Assembly: GCA_017449925.1 (NCBI GenBank)
Contig: JAFSYO010000124.1
Coordinates: forward strand, 43,295-107,294
Length of the DNA stretch: 64,000 nt
Direction: 5' to 3'
Source of the DNA: Stomatobaculum sp.
GTDB lineage: Bacteria > Bacillota_A > Clostridia > Lachnospirales > Lachnospiraceae
In this document: positions 17,223-25,321 of the stretch, in pieces
Layout of the letters: each line of letters begins with the position of its first letter
How positions within the stretch are numbered: position 1 is the first letter of the stretch
Notes under the pieces: model-generated
Database searches by the model: none
What the model was told of the DNA's origin: nothing
Seen by the model: the letters and a program-made list of their open reading frames with translations, nothing else
Translations under genes and position numbers: made by a program

Positions 17223-18726
17223 ACACTGTAAGCCACTGTTTTTTATGCTGTTCCTGATGCTGTCCCTGCTTTTCACCTCACCTGCTTACGCGGACAGTAT
17301 CCCGGAATACTCCAGCATCCAGGAACTGGAAGGAAAAATCATCGGCTATAATATCGGGACGGTTGACGACCTCACCGTACAGGGTAAGATCCCTGATACG
17401 CAGTCTCTCTACTTCAACAGTGTGACAGACCGCCTTGCGGCTCTGGAATCCGGCAAGATCGATGCCACTATCGGGGGCGAGCCTGCCATGCGCCGCGCCA
17501 TGAAACAGCATCCGGTCCTTGCTGTCATACCGGACCCCATCGCCTACAGCGACTATGGATACGCGTTCGCAAAGGGAAGTCCTCTGAGATCCAGATTTGA
17601 CGAAGTACTGAAAGAAATGGAAAATGACGGCACGCTGAGTGCCGCCTGGAACAAGTGGGTCGTCTCAAATGAAGCCGAAAAGACCATGCCGCAGCAGACA
17701 TGGGCCGGGAAGAACGGAGTTCTCCGCTACTGGACCCGGTCGGACAGCGAACCGATCTGTTATGTCGGCGAGAACAGCCAGGTCATGGGATATGAACCGG
17801 ATATCCTTCTGCAGATCGCGGAAAAGCTGGATATGCGGGTCGAGATCACTACGGCCAATTTTGACGCGCTGGTGCCCTCTATTCAGACAAATAAAAGCGA
17901 TGTCGTCAGCGGCCATATGACCATGACTGAGGAACGGAAAGCAATGCTGGACTTCACTTATCCGGCTTACCGGGAACCCCTGGTGGCGCTGGTACGCGCG
18001 AAGCCGGACGGAAACAGCGGATCGGCAGGCTTCTTCTCCGAATTAAAGCAAAGCTTTGACCGCACATTCATCAAAGAAAACCGTTACCGGCTTATCATCT
18101 CCGGTCTCGGCATCACTGTAATGCTGTCGCTGCTCTCCTGTCTGTTCGGACTTCTTTTTGGCTTCTGCCTTTGTATGATACGGCGAAGCCAGTCCAAGCC
18201 GGGACGGACATTGGCAGCCATGTTCATCAGGATCGTTCAGGGAACGCCCATCGTCGTGCTGCTGATGATCCTTTACTATGTGATTTTCGGCAAAGTTAAT
18301 ATTCCCGGGATCGTTGTCGCTGTGATCGGCTTCTCTATCAATTTCGGAGCGTATTCATCTGAAATGATGCGGAGCGGAATCGAAGCTGTGCCTGCAGGGC
18401 AGTCCGAGGCAGCGGCGGCCCTTGGATATACACCTTCGCAATCCTTCTGGAAGGTGGTCTTCCCCCAGGCCGCGGTCCACTTCATCCCGGTCCTGAAGGG
18501 TGAATTCATCTCCCTCGTAAAGATGACCTCTGTCGTAGGGTATATCGCAGTGCAGGATCTGACGAAAGTGACGGATATCATCCGTTCCAGGACGATGGAA
18601 GCCTTCTTCCCTCTCATTGTCACCGCGGTCATCTATTTTGCCTTGGCGAATGTACTTATATTTGCGATCTCCATACTGGAGCAGAAGGTCGACCACAAAA
18701 AGCGAAAACTAAGAAGATCTGCATAA
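17215..18726 (+). CDS. ABC importer substrate-binding/permease fusion with swapped lobe order
   Basis: 503 aa. Signal peptide (MLFLMLSLLFTSPAYA), then residues 30-165, which match lobe 2 of family 3 binding proteins (LEGKIIGYNIGTVDD, KIDATIGGEPA, YGYAFAKGSP, NDGTLSAAWNKWV), then 178-275, which match lobe 1 (VMGYEPDILLQIAEKLDM, FDALVPSIQTNKSDVV, MTEERKAMLDFTYP). A HisM/GlnP-type permease follows, with about five transmembrane helices and the EAA loop EAAAALGYTPSQSFWKVVFP. An ATG at 17134 is possible, but the start at 17215 gives the signal peptide. The substrate is likely a polar amino acid or small peptide derivative. Confidence 0.88.
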   Translation: MRKHCKPLFFMLFLMLSLLFTSPAYADSIPEYSSIQELEGKIIGYNIGTVDDLTVQGKIPDTQSLYFNSVTDRLAALESGKIDATIGGEPAMRRAMKQHPVLAVIPDPIAYSDYGYAFAKGSPLRSRFDEVLKEMENDGTLSAAWNKWVVSNEAEKTMPQQTWAGKNGVLRYWTRSDSEPICYVGENSQVMGYEPDILLQIAEKLDMRVEITTANFDALVPSIQTNKSDVVSGHMTMTEERKAMLDFTYPAYREPLVALVRAKPDGNSGSAGFFSELKQSFDRTFIKENRYRLIISGLGITVMLSLLSCLFGLLFGFCLCMIRRSQSKPGRTLAAMFIRIVQGTPIVVLLMILYYVIFGKVNIPGIVVAVIGFSINFGAYSSEMMRSGIEAVPAGQSEAAAALGYTPSQSFWKVVFPQAAVHFIPVLKGEFISLVKMTSVVGYIAVQDLTKVTDIIRSRTMEAFFPLIVTAVIYFALANVLIFAISILEQKVDHKKRKLRRSA

Positions 18727-18731
18727 GATAG

Positions 18732-18783
18732 AATAGGCAGGGTCGTCTGAATCGTTTTTTCGTTCAGACAGATCCTGCCTATT
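18732..18783. terminator. Bidirectional terminator after the ABC importer
   Basis: AATAGGCAGG pairs with CCTGCCTATT; an inner TCTGAA/TTCAGA pair extends the stem. It lies between convergent genes. Confidence 0.78.
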
Positions 18784-18795
18784 TACGCTCTCCGC

Positions 18796-20352
18796 TTATA
18801 TAATATCGTATTCCGCGATGGTCCAGTCGTACTGTTTAAGATCGAGAGTTCTGCCGCAGAACTTGCATGTCTTGCCTTCCATCAGCGAGAGGCTGGCGCT
18901 GCATCCCTTACATTTCAGGACGGATGCGCCGCAGACAGCCTGCGTCTTACAGCCGGCGTCCTTGATCATCGTTATCTTCAGTTTTTCATCCCGTTCTTTG
19001 ATCTTGCCGCCGTTCAGCTCCAGAAGACGAAGCTCGGCTCTGACAGCCGCGGTCTGAAGCTTTTCATCCGTTTTATAGGACTCCAGTTTAATATTCTGGA
19101 TATCAACGTCTACAACGTTCTTGTATTTCTCTGTAAATGAGGACAGGTCATTTTCGGAAAATGCGTTGATCTCTTTCGGGAATTCAGCATAATGTATCGC
19201 GGCAAGCTTGTTCTGGATGCCGCCGAAAAAGCTCTGAATGGAAAAGAAAGGATCCGTTTTCCGGACCAGGTCCGCCATCATCCGTTCCTGTTCCTCTTCC
19301 TGCTTGCGGCTGTAGATCATCTTCCGGTCCATGGACTTCGAGAACGAGCTGATCAGAAGCAGGATTGGTACGATCAATGTCAGGAACAGCGACTTGAGGC
19401 TCCATCCAAGAAGCCCCAGCAGACCGGCAGCCAGAAGACCTGTCGCCAGTCTTATAAAGATATTCTCGCCCGGCATATACACAAAGGCCCCTACAAGACC
19501 AAAGTAGATCAGCGGCAGCGTCACGATCAAAGTCGTCCAGGGAAACATCACTTCCTTGACCGCTTCCTTTTTGCTGGCGTTCGTGCGGAAATCGCGTCTT
19601 AAGCCGAAGCTGTCGACCTTGTTTTTCATATCTTCGACAGTGAATTTTGTGCCGCAGTAATCGCAGCCGTCAAGAAGATTCTCTCTGGTGGTCGTGTTCC
19701 CGCAGTTGGGACAGATGATTTTGTCTCCGCCGGTCTGATTCGCGGAAAGTAAAGTGAAATGCGCCACTTCACTGTCCTTGATGCGTTTGATGATCTTCCC
19801 GTCCTGCTTTATCGTCCTTAAAGCAGAGATCTCTTCATAGATATCATTCACCTGATATCTTCCGTCAAAGTATTTGTTCTCCCGGACACAGCTGCGTTTG
19901 TCGGAATAAGCTCTGCGCACAGAATCCAGCTCCAGGGTCAGTTTGTTTTTCATCAGGCGCTTTTTCTGAAGGGCAATGCTGTGCCACATTAACTGAGAGG
20001 CATAGTCCTGAAGAGAACTGTTCTGTTCTTCCTGTCCGCTGGAAAGAAAATCGCTGTAACTCCTGCGAAACCCGCTCAGCTTACGCGTCAGTTCGTTATT
20101 GTCTTCTATCACCGGATAATTCGGAAAGAATCGGTCCAGAAACATCGGCCATTCCTTCCCGGTCTTGTCGTATTCCAGGTAGAGGGCATAAAGCGCCCAG
20201 AATGTGCCGATGCACAAGGCGAGAAAGCCTAGCATGACCATGCCGTTCATATATACTGTTTTAGGCGCGAAAATGATAACGAGCATAAGACCCGATGTCC
20301 AGACAAACCCGGGACCGATAAAACGCTTAACATCAATTCTGCAGCTATCCAT
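18796..20352 (-). CDS. Zinc-ribbon membrane protein, function unknown
   Basis: 518 aa. Two N-terminal transmembrane helices (residues 15-60), a cytoplasmic region with a zinc ribbon (CPNCGNTTTRENLLDGCDYC, about 215-235), two or three more membrane helices (280-345), a mixed alpha/beta region (370-450) and a second C-terminal zinc ribbon (CKGC...CKFCGRTLD). The segment before that ribbon (MADLVRKTDPFFSIQSFFGG onward) resembles a Tim44-like/NTF2-type domain of TM-anchored zinc-ribbon proteins, but I am not sure. AAAGGGGG precedes the ATG. It stands alone, convergent with the ABC importer. Confidence 0.7.
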   Translation of the reverse strand: MDSCRIDVKRFIGPGFVWTSGLMLVIIFAPKTVYMNGMVMLGFLALCIGTFWALYALYLEYDKTGKEWPMFLDRFFPNYPVIEDNNELTRKLSGFRRSYSDFLSSGQEEQNSSLQDYASQLMWHSIALQKKRLMKNKLTLELDSVRRAYSDKRSCVRENKYFDGRYQVNDIYEEISALRTIKQDGKIIKRIKDSEVAHFTLLSANQTGGDKIICPNCGNTTTRENLLDGCDYCGTKFTVEDMKNKVDSFGLRRDFRTNASKKEAVKEVMFPWTTLIVTLPLIYFGLVGAFVYMPGENIFIRLATGLLAAGLLGLLGWSLKSLFLTLIVPILLLISSFSKSMDRKMIYSRKQEEEQERMMADLVRKTDPFFSIQSFFGGIQNKLAAIHYAEFPKEINAFSENDLSSFTEKYKNVVDVDIQNIKLESYKTDEKLQTAAVRAELRLLELNGGKIKERDEKLKITMIKDAGCKTQAVCGASVLKCKGCSASLSLMEGKTCKFCGRTLDLKQYDWTIAEYDII

Positions 20353-20465
20353 CTGATCAAAGCCCCCTTTCTCTTCATAACTCTCTTCTGAAGGTCCGTT
20401 CTATAATCAGAGTATAACATAGTCATCAGGACAGGAATTGACTAAATCGACTTTAAAATTGACGT

Positions 20466-20512
20466 AAAACATCCCCGGAAGGCCTGATAACGGTGCATCC
20501 GGGGATGTTTTC
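20466..20512 (-). terminator. Terminator after the 187-aa membrane protein gene
   Basis: ACATCCCCGGA (20469-20479) and TCCGGGGATGT (20498-20508) form a perfect 11-base stem with A and T runs outside. Confidence 0.85.
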
Positions 20513-20529
20513 TTGATTATTATCATAAC

Positions 20530-21093
20530 TTACAGCACCTTCAGCAAGAGCTGTAATCCATACGCCACAAACGACAGTATCAGCGTAATGATCACATACC
20601 GCAGTCCCAGGACAAAACGGTCGCATCGTATGTGAAGTTTCTCCAGGTCCTCGTTGATGATGCCGCGATAAAGCGCGATCAGTCTTCTCTCGGCCTCATG
20701 CGCGCTGCAGCTGTCAAGCTGTGCCGCAGCGATCTTGTCAGGATCCAGACGGATGATCCCCTCCGGCGCCAGCAGCCGCATGAAATAGATCAGGTTCCAC
20801 ACATAAGTGATCGCGACCGCAATACAGACAATAATATACAAGGCCGTCAGGAAATCAAGAACAGGAACTCCCTCAAAGCGGATCTGCGGAATGCTGCCGA
20901 ACAGGCTGGTGATAAAGACAAACATGAAGCCGCAGAATGTCACGGTAATGTATGCCTTGTTGTCCAGTTTATTACTGCGTTCAAAGAGATTCTGATACTC
21001 GATCCGAAGGGATTCCAGTTCTTTGCTGGTACCGTATCGTTTACTGTTCGAAGATTCCGTGCTCTGGGAGATTATTTGATTTACACTTTCCAT
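20530..21093 (-). CDS. Three-helix membrane protein, function unknown
   Basis: 187 aa. A soluble N-terminal helix (ELESLRIEYQNLFERSNKLD) leads into transmembrane helix 1 (VTFCGFMFVFITSLFG) and helix 2 (FLTALYIIVCIAVAITYVW), then about 50 cytoplasmic residues and helix 3 (YVIITLILSFVAYGLQLLL). The layout recalls small helix-plus-TM signalling or effector families (SLATT, PycTM), but no diagnostic motif is seen. It starts 11 bases after the dehydratase stop with only AAGAG as Shine-Dalgarno, so it may be read through from that operon. A terminator follows. Confidence 0.6.
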   Translation of the reverse strand: MESVNQIISQSTESSNSKRYGTSKELESLRIEYQNLFERSNKLDNKAYITVTFCGFMFVFITSLFGSIPQIRFEGVPVLDFLTALYIIVCIAVAITYVWNLIYFMRLLAPEGIIRLDPDKIAAAQLDSCSAHEAERRLIALYRGIINEDLEKLHIRCDRFVLGLRYVIITLILSFVAYGLQLLLKVL

Positions 21094-21104
21094 ACTTTAC
21101 ACTC

Positions 21105-21908
21105 TTAAGTAAGGCCTTCAGCGATCTCCCGAAGCTTCCCGCCTTCCCCGTTCCAGTACCCCTTCAGAATCCTGAGCTGATCGCCAAGTGAGAAATCCTT
21201 TACGCCGAGCGCGATATAATACTCCGCTTCTTCCGGTTTATTGATCTCGCAGCGGGGTCTGACTCCGTGACGAAGCGCGGCTTCGATGCACTTCCTTTCC
21301 GCCTCCTTGGCAGCCGCCACATGGGCGCCTTCATTGTTCCAGCCGTTGCTGAGACAGTAGTCGTTCGGCCCGAACTGGATCATGTCCACGCCCGGAACCG
21401 CGTAGATCTCGCCGTGCTTCGTGGGTTTTTCGCCGGGGGAAAGGACTTCCACAATGGGTGAGGTCCCGGACTTCGCGTTGGAGCCCATGGATTTTTCGAT
21501 GATATTGGAGAGGCCGCCCTTTTTGTTGCCGGGGGTGGTGTTGGCGCCTCGGTCCACGCCGCCGTCCTTCAGGTACTTGTCGTACCACTTCATCTCCTGC
21601 ACCAGGCGCTTTCCGACCTCTTCGTTGATGCAGCGGTGGGCGATGAACTGTACGCCGTCCCGGACCTCGGTGACTTCGGAAAACATGACAGTGCCGCCGC
21701 CGGAAACAATAAGATCAGCTGCGTAGCCCGCCGTCGGGTTCGCGGAGATCCCGGAAAAGGCATCGGAACCGCCGCACTGCATACCCACCAGAAGATCTGA
21801 CAGAGGCAGTTCTTCTCTCTTCCTCTCATTAAGGATCTTAAGTTTCTTTTCCGCCATTTCAAGGAGTCCGTTCATCACTGCGTCGTGGCCCTTATGCTCC
21901 TGAAGCAT
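21105..21908 (-). CDS. garD: Hexarate dehydratase (GarD/UxaA family), C-terminal piece after in-frame TGA
   Basis: 267 aa from the ATG at 21908. It is the C-terminal catalytic half of a galactarate/altronate dehydratase: DLLVGMQCGGSDAFSG, SANPTAGYAADL, FSEVTEVRDGVQFIA and GVDMIQFGPNDYC are family hallmarks. It is in the same frame as the N-terminal piece, 7 codons after that piece's TGA, so the two make one 493-codon gene. CGGAGA lies 8-9 bases before the ATG at 21908, so re-initiation could make it as a separate chain. The enzyme dehydrates galactarate or glucarate to 5-keto-4-deoxyglucarate. It may be a pseudogene, a split enzyme, or carry a sequencing error. Confidence 0.8.
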   Translation of the reverse strand: MLQEHKGHDAVMNGLLEMAEKKLKILNERKREELPLSDLLVGMQCGGSDAFSGISANPTAGYAADLIVSGGGTVMFSEVTEVRDGVQFIAHRCINEEVGKRLVQEMKWYDKYLKDGGVDRGANTTPGNKKGGLSNIIEKSMGSNAKSGTSPIVEVLSPGEKPTKHGEIYAVPGVDMIQFGPNDYCLSNGWNNEGAHVAAAKEAERKCIEAALRHGVRPRCEINKPEEAEYYIALGVKDFSLGDQLRILKGYWNGEGGKLREIAEGLT

Positions 21909-21932
21909 GAAGACATTCTCCGGTGTGTTTCA
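21880..21932 (-). other. In-frame TGA codon and downstream hairpin inside the dehydratase gene
   Basis: Minus strand TGA at 21930-21932, then seven sense codons to the ATG at 21908. A small hairpin, CTT-C-ATGCT with AGCAT-AAG around TCAGG, begins about 17 bases after the TGA. Its placement is vaguely like a bacterial SECIS, but loop and context do not convince. Simple nonsense mutation is the leading reading. Confidence 0.6.
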
Positions 21933-22586
21933 CTCTGGATACCACTCGCAGAAACGGTCGGGCGTGAACTTTTCACATCCCAGGCCCACCAGCATGAAGA
22001 CTCCGCCGAAATTCGGGTGGGTGGCGATGTTCCGGATGATGCGCTGAGGCACCTTGGCCTCCGGCGCATCAATGGCCACGCCGCATCCGTACTGATGATT
22101 GATGGTGATGACATCGTCCACGTTGGGATACTTCGGCAGAAGCTCTGCCCGGATCCTCTGGATCGCAGAATTCACCACGCCGGTAACGCACTGCACCGTC
22201 GTATTGATGCAGAGAATATTCCGGGTGCCTCCGGGGCCGCCGAGGGGATTTTTGTAGCCCATCCATGTCTTCACCGGCGGTTCCGGAAGATCTGTCACGA
22301 TGTTGGTGGCGAATTCCATGGAATCCAGGTCCGGGGCCGGAGCCATGACGAGGTTCGTCTCGTTGATCCATCCGCCCTTCGGCATATCGTATTTCATGGT
22401 GCCCAGCACGACACCGTAGCGGACCACCTCGCCGCCTTCCGGAATATCCTGTAGGGCGATCTTGTGCGCCTGGGGAATATCCTGTGTTGTGACCACACCT
22501 TCCATCACTTCCGTTCCGGCAGGCAGATCCCGGACTGCGATGGCGACGTTATCTTTTTCATGAATCCTGATGCAAAGCCTTTCCAT
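21930..22586 (-). CDS. garD: Hexarate dehydratase (GarD/UxaA family), N-terminal piece ending at in-frame TGA
   Basis: 218 aa. Residues 1-95 form a SAF-like N-terminal domain (AIAVRDLPAGTEV, GEVVRYGVVLG). From about 110 the UxaA/GarD core begins (GGPGGTRNILCINTTVQC, INHQYGCGVAID, GVFMLVGLGCEK). It stops at TGA after EWYPE; the frame then continues open into the rest of the enzyme. GGAGGA precedes the ATG at 22586. Its neighbours (aldolase, tartronate semialdehyde reductase, regulator) fit hexarate breakdown. A lone N-terminal half would not be expected to be active. Confidence 0.8.
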   Translation of the reverse strand: MERLCIRIHEKDNVAIAVRDLPAGTEVMEGVVTTQDIPQAHKIALQDIPEGGEVVRYGVVLGTMKYDMPKGGWINETNLVMAPAPDLDSMEFATNIVTDLPEPPVKTWMGYKNPLGGPGGTRNILCINTTVQCVTGVVNSAIQRIRAELLPKYPNVDDVITINHQYGCGVAIDAPEAKVPQRIIRNIATHPNFGGVFMLVGLGCEKFTPDRFCEWYPE

Positions 22587-22636
22587 ATCGTCCTCCGTTT
22601 TTATCTCTTCCTTCGTTTTCTGCGGGCTTTATAATC

Positions 22637-22689
22637 ATTATATTCCTTCGGAATTCTCAGGAATAATCGATAATTCGTAGAGTTCTCTA
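22637..22689 (-). promoter_or_regulatory. Candidate activator-dependent promoter and operator for garD
   Basis: Minus strand TATAAT (22637-22642) with no recognisable -35 at 17 bases, and upstream of it the perfect palindrome TAGAG-TT-CTCTA (22678-22689), centred about 53 bases before the expected start. A second partial repeat TTCC...GGAA overlaps the -35 position. This suggests binding by the adjacent regulator; inference. Confidence 0.4.
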
Positions 22690-22701
22690 AGCAAAACCGA
22701 T

Positions 22702-24231
22702 TCACAGGATTCCAAGTTTTTTCAGTTTTCTCCACAGTGTCGTCGTGCTGATTCCCAGCTGTACAGCGCTCTTTTCCCGGTTTCCGAGGTTATCCGCCAG
22801 TACATTCAGGATCCGCTCCCGTTCCCGGGTCTCCTCCTCTGTCAGGCTCCCCTCCTCACTGCTTCTTCTTTGTAAAGGATGACCGCCGATTCTTTCCGAA
22901 ATCCCCGGGCCATAAAGCTCTGCGTACAGTTTTCGTACCATCTCCTCCCGGATGGTCCGCCGTTCCGCGCAGAGTACCAGGCGTTCCAGGAAACTCTCCA
23001 GCTGGGATCGGTTACCCGGCCACTCCTGGGCGGCGATCCATTCTTTCGCGGCTTTTTCAAGCACATGGAATTTCCCAAGACGCTCGCAGACGTTCTTCAG
23101 GCAGCCTTCCATCAAGAGCGGAATATCTTCCGGCGTCTCCCGGAGAGAAGGGATCCGGATCACGAAAGCACTGAGACGGTACCACAGTTCCGGAAGCAGG
23201 AACTGCTGCGGACTCGCGCAGGATGTCGTCATGATCACATGACGGAACAGGATCATTTCCGGAAGATGTTTCTGAGCTCTCATCCCCAGATTTTCTATAT
23301 CCTCCAGAAGGACGGTGCTCTTCCCGGCTTCCGTAAATACTCCTTTTCTTCCAAACAGATCTTCATAGGAATCCCGTCTTTCCGCACAGTCATACTGTAT
23401 CATGCGATCCCCCGCGTGGGCGGAGTGATTATGGATCGCTGCCGCAAAAGCTTTCTTCAGGCTGCCGTTCTCTTCTATGATAAGCTTCGGACAGCCGGAA
23501 GCTGACAGGAGTGAGGCAAGCTCTACGCACTCCCTCATTTTGCCACTCTGATACGCAAAATTGACAAAGGGCTCCGCGTCTTTCTTACCGGCACTCCGTC
23601 CACTGGAAGAAACCTCCGGTACACCGTACATCCCTGTCCCTTTCTCTTCCGTTTCCCGTTCCAGCGCTTCTCCCAGGCGGACTGCCTCCCGGATAGCATT
23701 CGCCATGGCGGTCTCGTCCGTGCTGAGAAATAGAGAAGGTACGCCGGCCTGGTCCGCGATCTCCAGCACTGCTGCACCGCCGATCAGAATGTCCGCCCTG
23801 TCCTCGATGGCCTGGACCGCCGAGTCCCGGAGCATTTCCAGATTCTGGACGTAGTACTCCCTCAGGTCCACTCCCAGCTTCTCCCCCAGCCCCGCCATGG
23901 AACAGGCCATGTTACGAAGCATTACAAATGCTGCTGCCGGACGTTCTGTTCCTGTGATCCTCTTAGCGCGCTCCAGAAGCCGTTCCGCGTTCTGCACAGT
24001 CATCACGATCTCCACTACCGGCAGATCTGTGTACTGCCGGATCAGCGTCGCCTGGATCCCTCGTGCGATGATGATCTCCGCTCCTTCATTGACCGCTTTT
24101 CTCGCCTCGCTGACAGCTTCCGAAGTGCGGATGACCCGCATGATATGCAGCGGTATCTTCATTTCCTGCAGCGCGTCGTGGGCCTGCCGGAGCATTGATT
24201 CATCCGGGACCAAAAGTGCGATCTTTGACAT
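22702..24231 (-). CDS. PrpR-like regulator with degenerate AAA+ domain
   Basis: 509 aa. Residues 1-170 match the PrpR N-terminal sensor domain (GAEIIIARGIQATLIRQYTD, VVEIVMTVQNAERLL, IGGAAVLEIADQ). The middle (220-425) keeps traces of a sigma-54 activator AAA+ domain (GKSTVLLEDIENLGMRAQKHL, WPGNRSQLESFLERLVL), but the Walker A loop is replaced by LIIEENGSLKKAF and no GAFTGA loop is present. The C-terminus is a Fis-type helix-turn-helix (NREKSAVQLGISTTTLWRKLKKLGI). It is thus unlikely to remodel sigma-54 polymerase and may act as an ordinary regulator. AAAGGATG decides the start at 24231. Probably controls the hexarate genes around it. Confidence 0.82.
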   Translation of the reverse strand: MSKIALLVPDESMLRQAHDALQEMKIPLHIMRVIRTSEAVSEARKAVNEGAEIIIARGIQATLIRQYTDLPVVEIVMTVQNAERLLERAKRITGTERPAAAFVMLRNMACSMAGLGEKLGVDLREYYVQNLEMLRDSAVQAIEDRADILIGGAAVLEIADQAGVPSLFLSTDETAMANAIREAVRLGEALERETEEKGTGMYGVPEVSSSGRSAGKKDAEPFVNFAYQSGKMRECVELASLLSASGCPKLIIEENGSLKKAFAAAIHNHSAHAGDRMIQYDCAERRDSYEDLFGRKGVFTEAGKSTVLLEDIENLGMRAQKHLPEMILFRHVIMTTSCASPQQFLLPELWYRLSAFVIRIPSLRETPEDIPLLMEGCLKNVCERLGKFHVLEKAAKEWIAAQEWPGNRSQLESFLERLVLCAERRTIREEMVRKLYAELYGPGISERIGGHPLQRRSSEEGSLTEEETRERERILNVLADNLGNREKSAVQLGISTTTLWRKLKKLGIL

Positions 24232-24265
24232 GAATTTGCATCCTTTCATTTCATTTTCTTTCAAA

Positions 24266-24295
24266 ATCATACCACACCACAGCCCGGCCTCGCAA
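24266..24295 (-). promoter_or_regulatory. Candidate promoter for the PrpR-like regulator
   Basis: Minus strand TTGCGA (24290-24295), 18-base spacer, TATGAT (24266-24271), about 35 bases before the start codon. Confidence 0.4.
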
Positions 24296-24327
24296 TCTGC
24301 TCTTCCGCACCCTCTCCCATTCCACGC

Positions 24328-24360
24328 AAAAAAAGACCCGTCCCTTTCGGAACGGGTCTG
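24328..24360 (-). terminator. Terminator after the DHDPS-family gene
   Basis: Minus strand AGACCCGTTCC-GAAA-GGGACGGGTCT followed by seven T. It separates the aldolase/reductase unit from the regulator. Confidence 0.9.
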
Positions 24361-24371
24361 CGGAATCAATT

Positions 24372-25271
24372 TTAAATGAGGCCTGCTTCCTTCATGGCAG
24401 CTTTGATCTTGTCCAGTACAGGGCCTTCGGGAGTGAGGACGTTCGGCAGATAGGGAGCGCCCACATCCAGACCGCGGAGAATAGCCATATCCTTCGCCGC
24501 CACCGGGAAGGACGCGCCGTCCATAGAAAGGCGGACCGGATTCAGCTTGAACTGCGCCTCCAGGGATCCCTGGATGTCGCCGGCCACATACTTCTTGTAG
24601 ATGTCGCCGATCAGCTCAGGCATGAAATTGCCTGCGGTGCAGACGCCGCCCACAGCGCCGACGCACAGAGAAGCATAGAGCAGGGTGTCCTTGCCGCCAA
24701 AGACTTTGAAATTCACGTCACGGTTCCTTCTGACGCACTCTTCCGTAAGAGTGATGTCGCCGGAGGTGTCCTTCATGCCGACGATGTTGTCCACTTCGTG
24801 GGCCAGCTTCGTGATCATGTCCGCGGTAAGGCCGTAGCCCACGCGGCCCGGGTTGTTGTAGATCAGCACCGGGACCTGCGGGACCGCTTCCGCGATCATC
24901 TTAAAGTGATTGAAGAGCTCGGTATTAGTGGGCTTCAGGAACATGGGCTGCAGAATGGAGATCGCTGCTGCGCCGTTCGCCGCCGCCATTTTCGCGAGGC
25001 GGATGCACTTCTTCGTGTTGATGGCGCCGATGCCGAAGTAGATCGGGACCCGGCCCGCCGCCTGGTCCACCGCCAGCTTCAGCCCGCGCTCCATCTCGTC
25101 TTCCTCGACCTGATAGAACTCGCCGTTGGATCCGAAGACCAGGATGCCCTCCAGTCCGCCGTCGATGATGTAATCAACCTGTCTTCTGAACTTTGCCTCA
25201 TCGATCCTTTCGTCCTCGTCGATAGGAGTCAGCATCGGAACTACTACGCCCTTAATAAAATCGATGTTCAT
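24372..25271 (-). CDS. Dihydrodipicolinate synthase-family aldolase/dehydratase
   Basis: 299 aa TIM-barrel protein. Hallmarks: FGSNGEFYQ (pyruvate carboxylate-binding loop), YNNPGRVGYGL (catalytic Tyr) and VGMKDTSGD (Schiff-base Lys). Length is normal. In this setting, beside a hexarate dehydratase and a tartronate semialdehyde reductase, it most likely splits 5-keto-4-deoxyglucarate into pyruvate and tartronate semialdehyde, doing the job that the unrelated GarL does in enterobacteria; the alternative within the family is 5-dehydro-4-deoxyglucarate dehydratase or an N-acetylneuraminate-lyase-like aldolase. ACGGAGG precedes the ATG. It follows the reductase gene after about 50 bases. Confidence 0.85.
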   Translation of the reverse strand: MNIDFIKGVVVPMLTPIDEDERIDEAKFRRQVDYIIDGGLEGILVFGSNGEFYQVEEDEMERGLKLAVDQAAGRVPIYFGIGAINTKKCIRLAKMAAANGAAAISILQPMFLKPTNTELFNHFKMIAEAVPQVPVLIYNNPGRVGYGLTADMITKLAHEVDNIVGMKDTSGDITLTEECVRRNRDVNFKVFGGKDTLLYASLCVGAVGGVCTAGNFMPELIGDIYKKYVAGDIQGSLEAQFKLNPVRLSMDGASFPVAAKDMAILRGLDVGAPYLPNVLTPEGPVLDKIKAAMKEAGLI

Positions 25272-25321
25272 TTTTTCCTCCGTAATCTGCTTTCAGATGC
25301 CGCGTCAGTGTTTTTTATAGA

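Noticed and set aside
21880..21932. Selenocysteine reading of the in-frame TGA
   Set aside because: The flanking residues are in a variable part of the family, the hairpin loop lacks a convincing SECIS form, and no selenium genes are in the window. Kept only as an alternative.
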